Positions 1-6,492 of a stretch of 11,571 nucleotides of DNA are shown here, one piece after another. Under the pieces are notes generated by a model. The model did not search any database. It saw only the letters and a list, made by a program, of their open reading frames with translations, and had not been told where the DNA came from. Numbering within the stretch: position 1 is the stretch's first letter; each line of letters opens with the position of its first letter. Both the position numbers and the translations under genes were made by a program. This stretch comes from Clostridia bacterium. Lineage in GTDB: Bacteria > Bacillota_A > Clostridia > Christensenellales > Aristaeellaceae. The stretch covers positions 1-11,571 of the forward strand of contig JAFXMP010000264.1 in assembly GCA_017530275.1 (NCBI GenBank), read 5' to 3'.

Positions 1-234
1 CCCCAGCGGGATCTGCTTCCGCTGACCGGCTATGTGCACGGAGGCTGCTCACCCATCGGCATGAAAAAGCAGTTCCGTACCGTGATCCATGAAACGGCTG
101 CGGACTATCCCACAGTGATGTTCAGTGCGGGCAAAATCGGCTGTCAGGTGGAATGCTCCCTGGAAAACCTGCAAAAAGCGATTCCAGTGGAATGCGCCGA
201 CGTGATCTGCGCTCCAAATGAAACGGATGCGTGA
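1..234 (+). CDS. ybaK: Cys-tRNA(Pro) deacylase, YbaK/EbsC family (C-terminal part; 5' end outside window)
   Basis: This is the last 77 codons of a gene that begins before the window, open in frame 1 up to the TGA at 232-234. The visible part carries the family signature GYVHGGCSPIGMKKQF (residues 11-26 of the visible part) followed by SAGKIGCQVECSLENL, which match the conserved G-x-V-x-GG-x-SPIG-x-KK and SAGxxGxQxE blocks of YbaK proteins. Family members are about 155-165 residues, so roughly half is present. They hydrolyse Cys-tRNA(Pro) made in error by prolyl-tRNA synthetase, acting in trans in the cytoplasm. The catalytic lysine lies in the missing N-terminal half and cannot be checked. 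A hairpin terminator follows 18 bases after the stop. A relative that edits another mischarged tRNA is possible. Confidence 0.88.
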   Translation, partial: PQRDLLPLTGYVHGGCSPIGMKKQFRTVIHETAADYPTVMFSAGKIGCQVECSLENLQKAIPVECADVICAPNETDA

Positions 235-251
235 TTCTCTGTTTTTCTTTT

Positions 252-279
252 CGCGGCGCTTTCCAGCGCCGCGCTTTTG
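252..279 (+). terminator. Rho-independent terminator after ybaK
   Basis: A 9-bp GC-rich perfect stem (252-260 with 265-273, arm CGCGGCGCT) closes a TTCC tetraloop and is followed by CTTTTGT. It sits 18 bases after the ybaK stop. The 3' arm is close to the candidate promoter of the next gene. Confidence 0.75.
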
Positions 280-288
280 TGATATACT
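260..288 (+). promoter_or_regulatory. Candidate sigma-A promoter for the isomerase pair
   Basis: TTTCCA (260-265, 4 of 6 to TTGACA) lies 17 bp before TATACT (283-288, 5 of 6 to TATAAT). Transcription would start near 295, about 24 bases before the chosen ATG at 319. The -35 falls inside the loop and edge of the upstream terminator hairpin, so terminator and promoter share sequence. Spacing is ideal but the -35 is weak. Confidence 0.5.
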
Positions 289-305
289 GTTCTCAGCATT
301 TTGAT

Positions 306-311
306 GGAGGT
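306..311 (+). promoter_or_regulatory. Ribosome binding site that fixes the start at 319
   Basis: GGAGGT lies 7 bases before the ATG at 319. In-frame TTG (301) and ATG (304) codons further upstream precede or overlap this site and have no Shine-Dalgarno of their own, so 319 is the likely start. Confidence 0.85.
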
Positions 312-318
312 GCGTTGT

Positions 319-1221
319 ATGCGGATCGGATTGAGCTCTTACTCCCTGGACCGGGATATCAAGCAAGGAAAAATGACCCTGCTGGAGGCCATCGACTGGG
401 CGGCTGCCCACGGTGCGGAATGCATGGAGCTGGTGCCCTTCGCGTTCCGGTTCGACGATAAGGAAACCGGCAAAATCGACGAGGATTTTATTGCCACAGT
501 AAAGCGCCGGGCGGCGGACGCGGGCATTCCGCTGGTCAACTATTCCGTGCTGGCGGACTTCTGCAAAGAAGGGGAAGCCCTGGAAAAGGAAATCGCCCGC
601 ATTTGCCATGAGGTGGATATCGCCGCGGCCCTGGGCGTGCCCAAAATGCGCCACGACGTGTGCGGCTTCCGCCGTCCCCACAAGGAAAACACGTTAAAGG
701 ATTTCGAGCGCTGGCTGCCCGTGATGGCGCAGGCCGCCGCCCGGGTCACGGCCCATGGCAAAGAAGTGGGCGTAAAAACCATGATCGAAAACCACGGCTT
801 TTTCGCCAACGGCTGCGACCGGGTGGAGCGCATCCTGAATCTGGTCAACGATGAAAACTACGGCCTGTTGCTGGATACCGGCAACGTGGTCTGCGTGGAC
901 GAGGACACCGCCGTAGCCGCCGATACCCTGGCTCCCCTGACCCGGATGGTGCATTTGAAGGACTTCTACATCCGCACCCGCGACCCCGGCGACGCCACGC
1001 AGTTTGACTGCGCGGGAAGCTGGTTCCGCTCCCGGGGCGGCAAATACCTGCGGGGCGCCATCCTGGCCCAGGGCGATCTGGATATGTGGTCCATCCTGCA
1101 CTCCCTCAAGGCTTCCGGCTATGACGGCGATATCGCCATCGAGTTCGAGGGCTTGGAGGACGCCCAGTACGCCTCCGCCGTGGGCCTGCAGAATGCCCGG
1201 CGCATTTGGAACGAAGTGTAA
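319..1221 (+). CDS. Sugar phosphate isomerase/epimerase, xylose-isomerase-like TIM barrel (paralogue 1)
   Basis: A 300-residue cytoplasmic protein of the AP-endonuclease-2/xylose-isomerase-like barrel family (the Pfam AP_endonuc_2 type, which includes IolE, IolI, hydroxypyruvate isomerase and many sugar epimerases). It opens with MRIGLSSYSL, the usual first beta strand. The metal-site residues typical of the family are visible: E157 in MIENHG, D186 in LLLDTGN, H212 in MVHLKDF and E275 in AIEFEG. Length is normal for the family. The start at 319 is chosen from GGAGGT at 306-311. The next gene, 17 bases downstream, is a diverged paralogue with the same metal ligands, so the two are probably cotranscribed. 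The substrate is not readable; the family covers inositol, tagatose/psicose-type and other keto sugars. Family assignment is strong, exact reaction unknown. Confidence 0.85.
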   Translation: MRIGLSSYSLDRDIKQGKMTLLEAIDWAAAHGAECMELVPFAFRFDDKETGKIDEDFIATVKRRAADAGIPLVNYSVLADFCKEGEALEKEIARICHEVDIAAALGVPKMRHDVCGFRRPHKENTLKDFERWLPVMAQAAARVTAHGKEVGVKTMIENHGFFANGCDRVERILNLVNDENYGLLLDTGNVVCVDEDTAVAADTLAPLTRMVHLKDFYIRTRDPGDATQFDCAGSWFRSRGGKYLRGAILAQGDLDMWSILHSLKASGYDGDIAIEFEGLEDAQYASAVGLQNARRIWNEV

Positions 1222-1222
1222 A

Positions 1223-1228
1223 AAGGAG
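1223..1228 (+). promoter_or_regulatory. Ribosome binding site that fixes the start at 1239
   Basis: AAGGAG lies 10 bases before the ATG at 1239. The open frame extends upstream to a TTG at 1206 inside the preceding gene, but that start has no Shine-Dalgarno and the family's first strand MKIGVSSYSF begins at 1239. Confidence 0.8.
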
Positions 1229-1238
1229 AAGCGGCACT

Positions 1239-2084
1239 ATGAAAATCGGCGTATCGTCTTACAGCTTTGCCCAGTATATGGGCGAAACCAAAGCCAATTA
1301 CTTTCAGATCATCGATTTAGCCAAGGAAATGGGCTACGACGCCATTGAGTTCATCGACCTGAAACTGGAAGTGCAGCCGGCGGAAAGCGTGGCTGCCCTG
1401 GCGAAGGAAATCCGGGCATACTGCGAAAAGCAAAACCTGCCCATCGCCGCCTATACTGTGGGCGCGGATTTCCTGAACCGGGAAAACGAAGTGGAGCGCA
1501 TCAAGGGCCAGGTGGACATCGCGGAAATCCTCGGCGCGCCGGTCATGCGCCACGACGCCTTCTGGAGCATGCCAAGCGGCATGACCTGGCGGCAGGCGGT
1601 GGACAAGATCGCGCCCCTCATCCGGGAAGTGACAGAATACGCGGCGCAAAAGGGCATCCGCACCTGCACCGAAAACCACGGCTTGATTTTGCAGGACGCG
1701 GAACGGGTGGAAACCCTGATCCGCACGGTGAACCATCCCAACTACGGGTGGCTTGTGGACATGGGCAATTTCCTCTGCGCCGACGATAATCCCCTGCGGG
1801 CTGTGCCCATCGCAGCGCCTTACGCTTTCCACGCCCATGTGAAGGACTTTATTTTCAAATCCTTTGCGGACGACGATCCCGGCGACGGTTGGATTCATAC
1901 CCGCAACGGCAATTATATCCGGGGCACCGTGGCAGGCCACGGCGTGGTGCCCATCCGCAAATGCCTGTCTATTTTGAAAGAAGCGGGCTATCAGGGCGTG
2001 GTGTCCTATGAGTTTGAAGGGCACGAACAAAACCTGCCCGCCCTGAAAAACGCCCTGAAATTCATCCGCAAAGCGGCGGAATAA
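1239..2084 (+). CDS. Sugar phosphate isomerase/epimerase, xylose-isomerase-like TIM barrel (paralogue 2)
   Basis: A 281-residue barrel protein of the same family as its upstream neighbour. It starts MKIGVSSYSF and keeps the metal-ligand set: E145 in TENHG, D174 in LVDMGNF, H200 in HAHVKDF and E258 in SYEFEG. The shared blocks (VMRHDAF against KMRHDVC, ENHG, DxGN, VKDF/LKDF, EFEG) show common ancestry. Residues between blocks differ a good deal, so this is an old duplication rather than a recent copy. A hairpin follows 18 bases after the stop. It is likely the second gene of a two-gene operon. The two proteins could catalyse successive epimerisation steps or form a hetero-oligomer, but that is inference. 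The substrate is unknown. Confidence 0.85.
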   Translation: MKIGVSSYSFAQYMGETKANYFQIIDLAKEMGYDAIEFIDLKLEVQPAESVAALAKEIRAYCEKQNLPIAAYTVGADFLNRENEVERIKGQVDIAEILGAPVMRHDAFWSMPSGMTWRQAVDKIAPLIREVTEYAAQKGIRTCTENHGLILQDAERVETLIRTVNHPNYGWLVDMGNFLCADDNPLRAVPIAAPYAFHAHVKDFIFKSFADDDPGDGWIHTRNGNYIRGTVAGHGVVPIRKCLSILKEAGYQGVVSYEFEGHEQNLPALKNALKFIRKAAE

Positions 2085-2089
2085 AACCC

Positions 2090-2098
2090 TGCTATAAT
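2090..2098 (+). promoter_or_regulatory. Possible extended -10 element ahead of the exporter gene
   Basis: TGCTATAAT (TG at 2090-2091, TATAAT at 2093-2098) is a perfect extended -10. No -35 resembling TTGACA lies 16-18 bp upstream. If active, transcription would begin near 2105, inside the following hairpin, giving the exporter mRNA a structured 5' end. It could also be a chance match in a terminator flank. Confidence 0.35.
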
Positions 2099-2102
2099 TT
2101 GA

Positions 2103-2121
2103 CCCCCGGGAATCCCGGGGG
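2103..2121 (+). terminator. Hairpin after the isomerase pair (probable terminator)
   Basis: An 8-bp all-GC stem (2103-2110 with 2114-2121) closes a 3-base AAT loop, followed by CCG and a T-rich tract (TTTGTATTCTTTT). Placed 18 bases after the stop of paralogue 2. The T-tract is interrupted, so termination may be partial. Confidence 0.65.
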
Positions 2122-2159
2122 CCGTTTGTATTCTTTTCCGATTCCGAAAGGAAGATGGT

Positions 2160-4337
2160 ATGAAGCAGAAAACAGCCGCTTTGATCGTCAGGCTGCGGGG
2201 ATGGATTTTGGCGATGATGCTCCTTACCGCCGTCCTGTGCGCGCCCGCCATCGCCAAAACTCGCATCAATTATGATCTGACCCGGTATTTGGACGAAAGC
2301 ACCATGACCAAGCGGGCCCTGAAAGTTATGGAGCAGGAATTCGGCACGGGGGATCAACTGTACATCATGTTTGAGGACCAATCCCAGGACGCGCTGAACA
2401 GCCTGATCGAGGAACTGAACGCCCTTGATGAAGTGCGTTTCGCTCTTCACGACCCCCAGGACGATGTGCGGGTACTGGACGGGATCACCTATCAGCGGGT
2501 CACCCTCACCCTGACGGGCAGCGACGCTGCCGCACTGGTGCGAAAGCTGCGGCAGATGTACGCGGGCGTTCCATGCGCGGTGGGCGGTCAGGCGGCGGCG
2601 CTGCTGGACATTCAGCAGAGCGTTGGCGCGGAAATCCCCGCCGTGATGGGCATCGCGGTAGCGGTGGTGCTTTTGGTGCTGCTGCTCACTTCCCACGCCT
2701 GGCTTGAGCCGCTGGTGATCCTGCTGGTGCTGGCCGTTTCCATCCTCATCAACATGGGCACCAACTTCATTTTCCCGGATGTGTCCTTCATCACCTTTGC
2801 CGTCAGCGCCATCCTGCAGCTGGCCCTGTCCATCGACTACGCCATCATGCTGCTGCATGCCTACAATGGCTTTTTGGACGCGGGCATGAAGCGGGAGCAG
2901 GCCATGACCCACGCCCTTTCCCATTCCTTCATGCCCATTGCCTCCAGCGCCTTTACCACGGCGGCGGGGCTGCTGAGCCTGCTGTTCATGAGCTTCACCA
3001 TCGGCTTTGATATCGGTCTGGTGCTCAGCAAGGGCATATTGATCAGCATGCTGGGCGTGTTCCTGCTCATGCCCGCGGTGACCCTGCTGTTCGGCGGAGC
3101 TTTGAAAGCCACCCGGCATAAGCCCCTGCGCCTCGGCGGAGAACACTTAGCAGAGCTTGTATACCGCATCCGGCGGCCTTTGGCAGTATTGCTGGTGCTG
3201 GCGGTGGCTTTCGGCTTTTACCTGCAAAGCGGCAATACCTACCTGTTCAGCGATTCAGGCCAATCCCGTCAAAAAACGGAAGCAGTCCGGGTGACTCAGG
3301 TGTTCGGGGAAGCAAATCCCATGGTGATCCTGGTGCCCGGCGGCGAGGAAGACGCAGATTATGACCTCCAGCGGCAGCTGGCGGAAGCGCTGCTGGCCCT
3401 TGAAACCGGCGGCGAACCGGTGATTCGGGAATTAAACGCCATGGTGACCGATGGGCAGGAGGCGCTAAAATACTACACAGCCCAGGACGTGGCAAAGCTA
3501 TCGAGCATGAACGCGCTGACTGTGAGCATCTTTTTCCGCAGCCAGGGCTTCGGCGATTCCGTGCGGGCGGACCGACTGCTGGAAGCGGCGGGCAGCCTGA
3601 TTTCCGGCAATGAAGAGCTGCAAAAGCTGCAATCTACCCTCGCTTCCGCCAAAGCGGCCTTCAACGGCCCCCATTATGCCCGGATGCTGCTGGAGCTTGA
3701 CTTCCCCGTCAGCGACACCCGCACCCGCGCGGCCATCGATAAAATTCAGGACGCGGCCCGGACGGTATACGGGGAAAACTATTACCTGACGGGCGTGCAC
3801 ATGTCAACCTATGACATCGGCAATGCCTTCGAGGGCGATTTGATGAAGGTGAACGGCATCACCTTTATCGCAATCCTGCTGATCGTGGCCCTGTCCTTCC
3901 GGGCGTTCAGCCTGCCCCTGATCCTGGTGTTCGTGATCGAAGGGGCCATCTGGATCACCATGGGCATTTCCCAGCTGCTCAATCAGCCCATTTTCTTCAT
4001 GTCTTATCTCATCTGCGTGTCCATCCAGATGGGAGCCACCATCGACTACGGCATCCTGCTGTCCAGCCATTATCGGGACGCCCGGCTGTCCGGCAGTCCC
4101 GTACGGGAAGCGCTTTCCGCCGCCATGAAAAAAGCCCTGCCCACGGTGTTCACCTCCGGTGTGATCCTGATTACGGCAGGGTACATCATCGGAAAAATGT
4201 GCAGCGTCTATTATATCTCCGCCATCGGCCTGCTGCTGTCCCGGGGCGCGTCGGTGTCCGTCTTCCTGGTCCTCACCCTGCTGCCCGCGCTGCTGACGGT
4301 ATTTGATCGAGTGATTATTTCACGAAGAAAAGGCTGA
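2160..4337 (+). CDS. MMPL/RND-superfamily membrane exporter (HAE3-like)
   Basis: A 725-residue integral membrane protein with the duplicated RND layout: one TM helix (about residues 13-33), a soluble extracytoplasmic domain (about 35-150), five TM helices (about 155-310), a second first-helix (about 335-355), a second soluble domain (about 360-550) and five more TM helices (about 560-715). Both halves keep the TM4 proton-relay Asp-Tyr pair known from MmpL proteins: D226-Y227 in SIDYAIMLLHAY and D629-Y630 in TIDYGILLSSHY. Such proteins use the proton gradient to export lipids, hydrophobic compounds or drugs. The substrate is not predictable here. The ATG at 2160 follows AAAGGAAG; length is typical for Gram-positive members, and no adaptor gene is adjacent. 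It probably forms a single-gene unit, since a hairpin precedes it and a terminator follows. Confidence 0.9.
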   Translation: MKQKTAALIVRLRGWILAMMLLTAVLCAPAIAKTRINYDLTRYLDESTMTKRALKVMEQEFGTGDQLYIMFEDQSQDALNSLIEELNALDEVRFALHDPQDDVRVLDGITYQRVTLTLTGSDAAALVRKLRQMYAGVPCAVGGQAAALLDIQQSVGAEIPAVMGIAVAVVLLVLLLTSHAWLEPLVILLVLAVSILINMGTNFIFPDVSFITFAVSAILQLALSIDYAIMLLHAYNGFLDAGMKREQAMTHALSHSFMPIASSAFTTAAGLLSLLFMSFTIGFDIGLVLSKGILISMLGVFLLMPAVTLLFGGALKATRHKPLRLGGEHLAELVYRIRRPLAVLLVLAVAFGFYLQSGNTYLFSDSGQSRQKTEAVRVTQVFGEANPMVILVPGGEEDADYDLQRQLAEALLALETGGEPVIRELNAMVTDGQEALKYYTAQDVAKLSSMNALTVSIFFRSQGFGDSVRADRLLEAAGSLISGNEELQKLQSTLASAKAAFNGPHYARMLLELDFPVSDTRTRAAIDKIQDAARTVYGENYYLTGVHMSTYDIGNAFEGDLMKVNGITFIAILLIVALSFRAFSLPLILVFVIEGAIWITMGISQLLNQPIFFMSYLICVSIQMGATIDYGILLSSHYRDARLSGSPVREALSAAMKKALPTVFTSGVILITAGYIIGKMCSVYYISAIGLLLSRGASVSVFLVLTLLPALLTVFDRVIISRRKG

Positions 4338-4351
4338 AGGCTATACATACC

Positions 4352-4396
4352 AAAGGGGCCGTCTGATCATGGATAATTGACCGGACAGCCCTTTTT
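4352..4396 (+). terminator. Terminator after the exporter gene
   Basis: An imperfect 12-bp stem pairs 4352-4363 (AAAGGGGCCGTC) with 4384-4395 (GACAGCCCTTTT), with one G-T wobble and one C-A mismatch and a 20-base loop. It ends in a run of five T. It begins 14 bases after the exporter stop. Confidence 0.7.
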
Positions 4397-4421
4397 ACTA
4401 AAGAATTCCCACGACCATTCC

Positions 4422-4745
4422 CTATACCAAATGAGGTTTGAAACAAAAGAGAATAAACGCCAAGAAGAACATGTAAATTCCCAGAGTAACGTCCACAGTG
4501 GGAAAAGGCATGGACGTTTGTGTGAATATAGTAGATATTACTATGAGAAGTGAAAGAACATCAGGGATTGAGGGCATAGGGTACGAAAAAACCAAATAAA
4601 TAAGGGATAGAACTGAGCGTGCATACGCAATCAGAAAAGAACAAATAGGAATAGTTGTTCCCAAAAAGGAGATGTCAAACAGGAAAGCATAGCAAACAGG
4701 CCAATTATGATCGCTTACTGTATAGAGGCTGGATTTGGGATTTCT
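4422..4745 (-). pseudogene. Remnant of a small hydrophobic membrane protein
   Basis: On the minus strand a frame is open from 4745 (just after a TAA at 4746-4748) to a TAG at 4422-4424. It reads a plausible membrane protein with segments such as WPVCYAFLFDISFLGTTIP, then VLSLIYLVFSYP, VLSLLIVISTIF and a C-terminal LGIYMFFLAFILFCF. There is no ATG or GTG; the only usual start is a TTG at 4664, which has no Shine-Dalgarno and would cut off about 27 sensible-looking residues. The patch is visibly richer in A and T than flanking genes. I read it as a truncated gene whose 5' part was lost near the cyclase terminator. I do not recognise the family. A short real membrane protein starting at 4664 is the alternative. 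Confidence 0.4.
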
Positions 4746-4768
4746 TTATTAGCAGTCGCAGAGCGAAT

Positions 4769-4807
4769 ACAAAAGGAATGTGTCCGCGGTGGGCACATTC
4801 CTTTTGT
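4769..4807 (-). terminator. Strong terminator of the diguanylate cyclase gene (bidirectional in form)
   Basis: A perfect 14-bp stem (4769-4782 with 4794-4807, arm ACAAAAGGAATGTG) extends inward by three more pairs, one a G-T wobble, to a 5-base loop. On the minus strand the 3' arm ends in TTTT, as expected for the cyclase, which stops at 4835. The plus-strand arm also ends in TTTT, so it could stop transcripts from either side. Confidence 0.85.
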
Positions 4808-4834
4808 CACTAAACCTGTCCGTGAATGGACGCG

Positions 4835-6271
4835 TCAGGTCCTGCGTCTGTCGATCCCGCTGTGGCGGTAATATTCCGCTTTGGCTTCATACATCCGCTC
4901 GTCTGAGATCCTGCTCAGCTGCGCAAAGTTTTCGGAGGGGAATTCCCGAGTGGAGGCGTAGCCGCAGGAAACGGAAAGATGCCCGCACCGTTCGCCGGTC
5001 CATTCTGACACAGCCTTTTCCAGCGCCGCCTGCAGTTCAGCGAGCTGCGATTGGCTTACGTGCAGCATGGCGGCGAATTCGTCTCCGCCGATGCGGTAAA
5101 TCTTTCCGTATGGACCAAAGCATTTTCGCAGACAGTCCGCCGTCCCGAGGATCAGTTCATCCCCGGCGGCGTGGCCCAGGGTATCGTTGGTGGTTTTCAA
5201 ACCGTTGATGTCCACCGTCACATAAACGTAGTTTTCATCCAGCGCTGTCATGGAAAGCCGTGCTTTTTCTTCCTCAAAGGCCCGGCGGTTCAGCAGTTGG
5301 GTATCCTGGTCCTGCAGGGATGCTTTGGTCAGGGCGATGGTGCGCATGGAGATGATGCGCAGTGAAATGATCAGAATGACCATTACGAACAGGCACAAGG
5401 CGATATTCAACAGGATCACGTTGAAATATTCGCCCTGCGTGAGGCTGCTGTCGCTTTCCACCACCAGATACCATTCCAGATTATCGATATATTTGCTCAC
5501 CGCGATGGTGCCGCCGCCCAGATCGTGATAAATATACTCACCGCTGGGGCTCAGGTTCAGGTCGGCGTGGAAAATGTCCATGAGACGACCCTCGTCGGTG
5601 TCGATCTGAATCTGTCCATTCGCGTCGATCAGATTGATTTTGACCTGATGTTCCTTTTCCAGGCTTTTGAACAGCGCCTGGCTCTCGGACATATGCACGC
5701 CCACGCCGCAAACGCCTAAGAAATCTCCCTGCCCGTCCCGAATGGAGGCGTCCACAAATACGGCCCAAATATCACCGCCCTGCTCGTCAAAACCCACGTC
5801 CAGATCATATTCGGGCTTTTTGGCCAAAAATACGCCGTACCAATAATCATGCTCATCATGCTCCGGGTCAACGATCTTGCTCAGTCCATCGAAATTATAA
5901 TACCGCCTGGTAGCGTCGGAAATCACGTAGACCGATTCATAATTGAGCCCGTCCCGAATGCCGGAAAGGTAATCCTGCATGGCGGCGGTGCTTTCTTCTT
6001 CCGACAGAGTCTGTTCGTTTTGCAGCGCCTTGATCAGGAAGCTGTCATGGGCCATGGTCATGCCCACCGTAACCGGCTCGCTTAGCTCGCTGCTGATGGC
6101 GTCATAAATGCGGGCGGCCATCATTTTGTTCAGTTCCCTTTCATTCCGCTGGCTCATGAGGTTCAGGGACCAGAGCGAAACAAAGGTGGACAGCAAAAAA
6201 CTGACCAGCACGATGATCACTGTCAGCCGGGTGATATTATGCTTGCTCAATGTGGCGTGGTACTGAAACAC
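4835..6271 (-). CDS. Membrane diguanylate cyclase with dCache sensor (GGDEF protein)
   Basis: A 478-residue inner-membrane signalling protein predicted to make cyclic di-GMP from two GTP. Order: short cytoplasmic N terminus, TM helix about 13-36, extracytoplasmic dCache-like sensor about 40-280 (with the typical YxxxLxxKxPEYD...DGQGDFLGVCGVGV stretch), TM helix about 284-307, and GGDEF domain about 315-475. The active loop is intact: RIGGDEF with G395-F399, metal ligand D354 in VDINGLK, and N362 in the TNDTLGHAAGDE motif. The allosteric inhibitory RxxD site expected nine residues before GGDEF is missing (G386 and G389 stand there). The start is a GTG at 6269-6271 with AAAGGAAA upstream. The gene is monocistronic, with its own promoter and terminator. 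The sensed ligand is unknown; small molecules such as amino acids are usual for dCache. Confidence 0.92.
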   Translation of the reverse strand: MFQYHATLSKHNITRLTVIIVLVSFLLSTFVSLWSLNLMSQRNERELNKMMAARIYDAISSELSEPVTVGMTMAHDSFLIKALQNEQTLSEEESTAAMQDYLSGIRDGLNYESVYVISDATRRYYNFDGLSKIVDPEHDEHDYWYGVFLAKKPEYDLDVGFDEQGGDIWAVFVDASIRDGQGDFLGVCGVGVHMSESQALFKSLEKEHQVKINLIDANGQIQIDTDEGRLMDIFHADLNLSPSGEYIYHDLGGGTIAVSKYIDNLEWYLVVESDSSLTQGEYFNVILLNIALCLFVMVILIISLRIISMRTIALTKASLQDQDTQLLNRRAFEEEKARLSMTALDENYVYVTVDINGLKTTNDTLGHAAGDELILGTADCLRKCFGPYGKIYRIGGDEFAAMLHVSQSQLAELQAALEKAVSEWTGERCGHLSVSCGYASTREFPSENFAQLSRISDERMYEAKAEYYRHSGIDRRRT

Positions 6272-6277
6272 TAATAC

Positions 6278-6285
6278 TTTCCTTT
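6278..6285 (-). promoter_or_regulatory. Ribosome binding site for the GTG start of the cyclase
   Basis: AAAGGAAA on the minus strand lies a few bases before the GTG at 6271. The only nearby upstream ATG runs into a TAG before the gene, so GTG is the best start. Confidence 0.7.
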
Positions 6286-6323
6286 CTTATTTATCATTTG
6301 GTGCAAGCACCCTCTGCAAATCT

Positions 6324-6352
6324 ATTATATACGGTATAGATTCTTTAATCAA
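6324..6352 (-). promoter_or_regulatory. Sigma-A promoter of the cyclase gene
   Basis: On the minus strand TTGATT (6352-6347, 4 of 6) is 17 bp from a perfect TATAAT (6329-6324). The start would be near 6317, leaving a leader of about 45 bases. A short palindrome, GGTGC-AA-GCACC (6300-6311), lies within that leader. Confidence 0.75.
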
Positions 6353-6399
6353 GCGGAGAAGCACAAATTATGGAAAAAATGCGGTCAAAAATGCAGCCC

Positions 6400-6419
6400 C
6401 ACAGTCAGTATGTACTGTG
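6400..6419. repeat. Nested inverted repeat in the divergent control region
   Basis: CACAGT (6400-6405) and ACTGTG (6414-6419) form a 6-bp inverted repeat with an 8-base spacer. A second one, CAGTA-TG-TACTG (6406-6417), overlaps it. It lies between the divergent cyclase and NUDIX promoters, upstream of both -35 regions, as an operator would. No regulator is assigned. Confidence 0.45.
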
Positions 6420-6437
6420 AACCGCGATGGCAATTAC

Positions 6438-6466
6438 TTGCGCTTTGTTCTTTTTCCTGCTACAAT
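6438..6466 (+). promoter_or_regulatory. Candidate sigma-A promoter for the NUDIX gene
   Basis: TACAAT (6461-6466, 5 of 6) lies 17 bp after TTGCGC (6438-6443, 3 of 6). Transcription would start near 6473, about 20 bases before the ATG. The -10 is good and the -35 weak, which may point to activator help. Confidence 0.5.
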
Positions 6467-6492
6467 AAAGATGATGAAAGCGAGGTAAGTAT

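Noticed and set aside
49..681. 210-residue minus-strand frame over ybaK and paralogue 1
   Set aside because: It crosses two genes with recognisable products and contains no motif; antisense shadow.
1317..3146. 609-residue open frame on the minus strand
   Set aside because: It lies opposite paralogue 2 and the exporter, both with clear family motifs. Its product is rich in His, Gln and Gly with no domain pattern, as expected from antisense of GC-rich codons.
4780..5208. Plus-strand 142-residue frame inside the cyclase region
   Set aside because: Arg/Ser-rich, starts inside the terminator hairpin and overlaps the GGDEF domain on the other strand.
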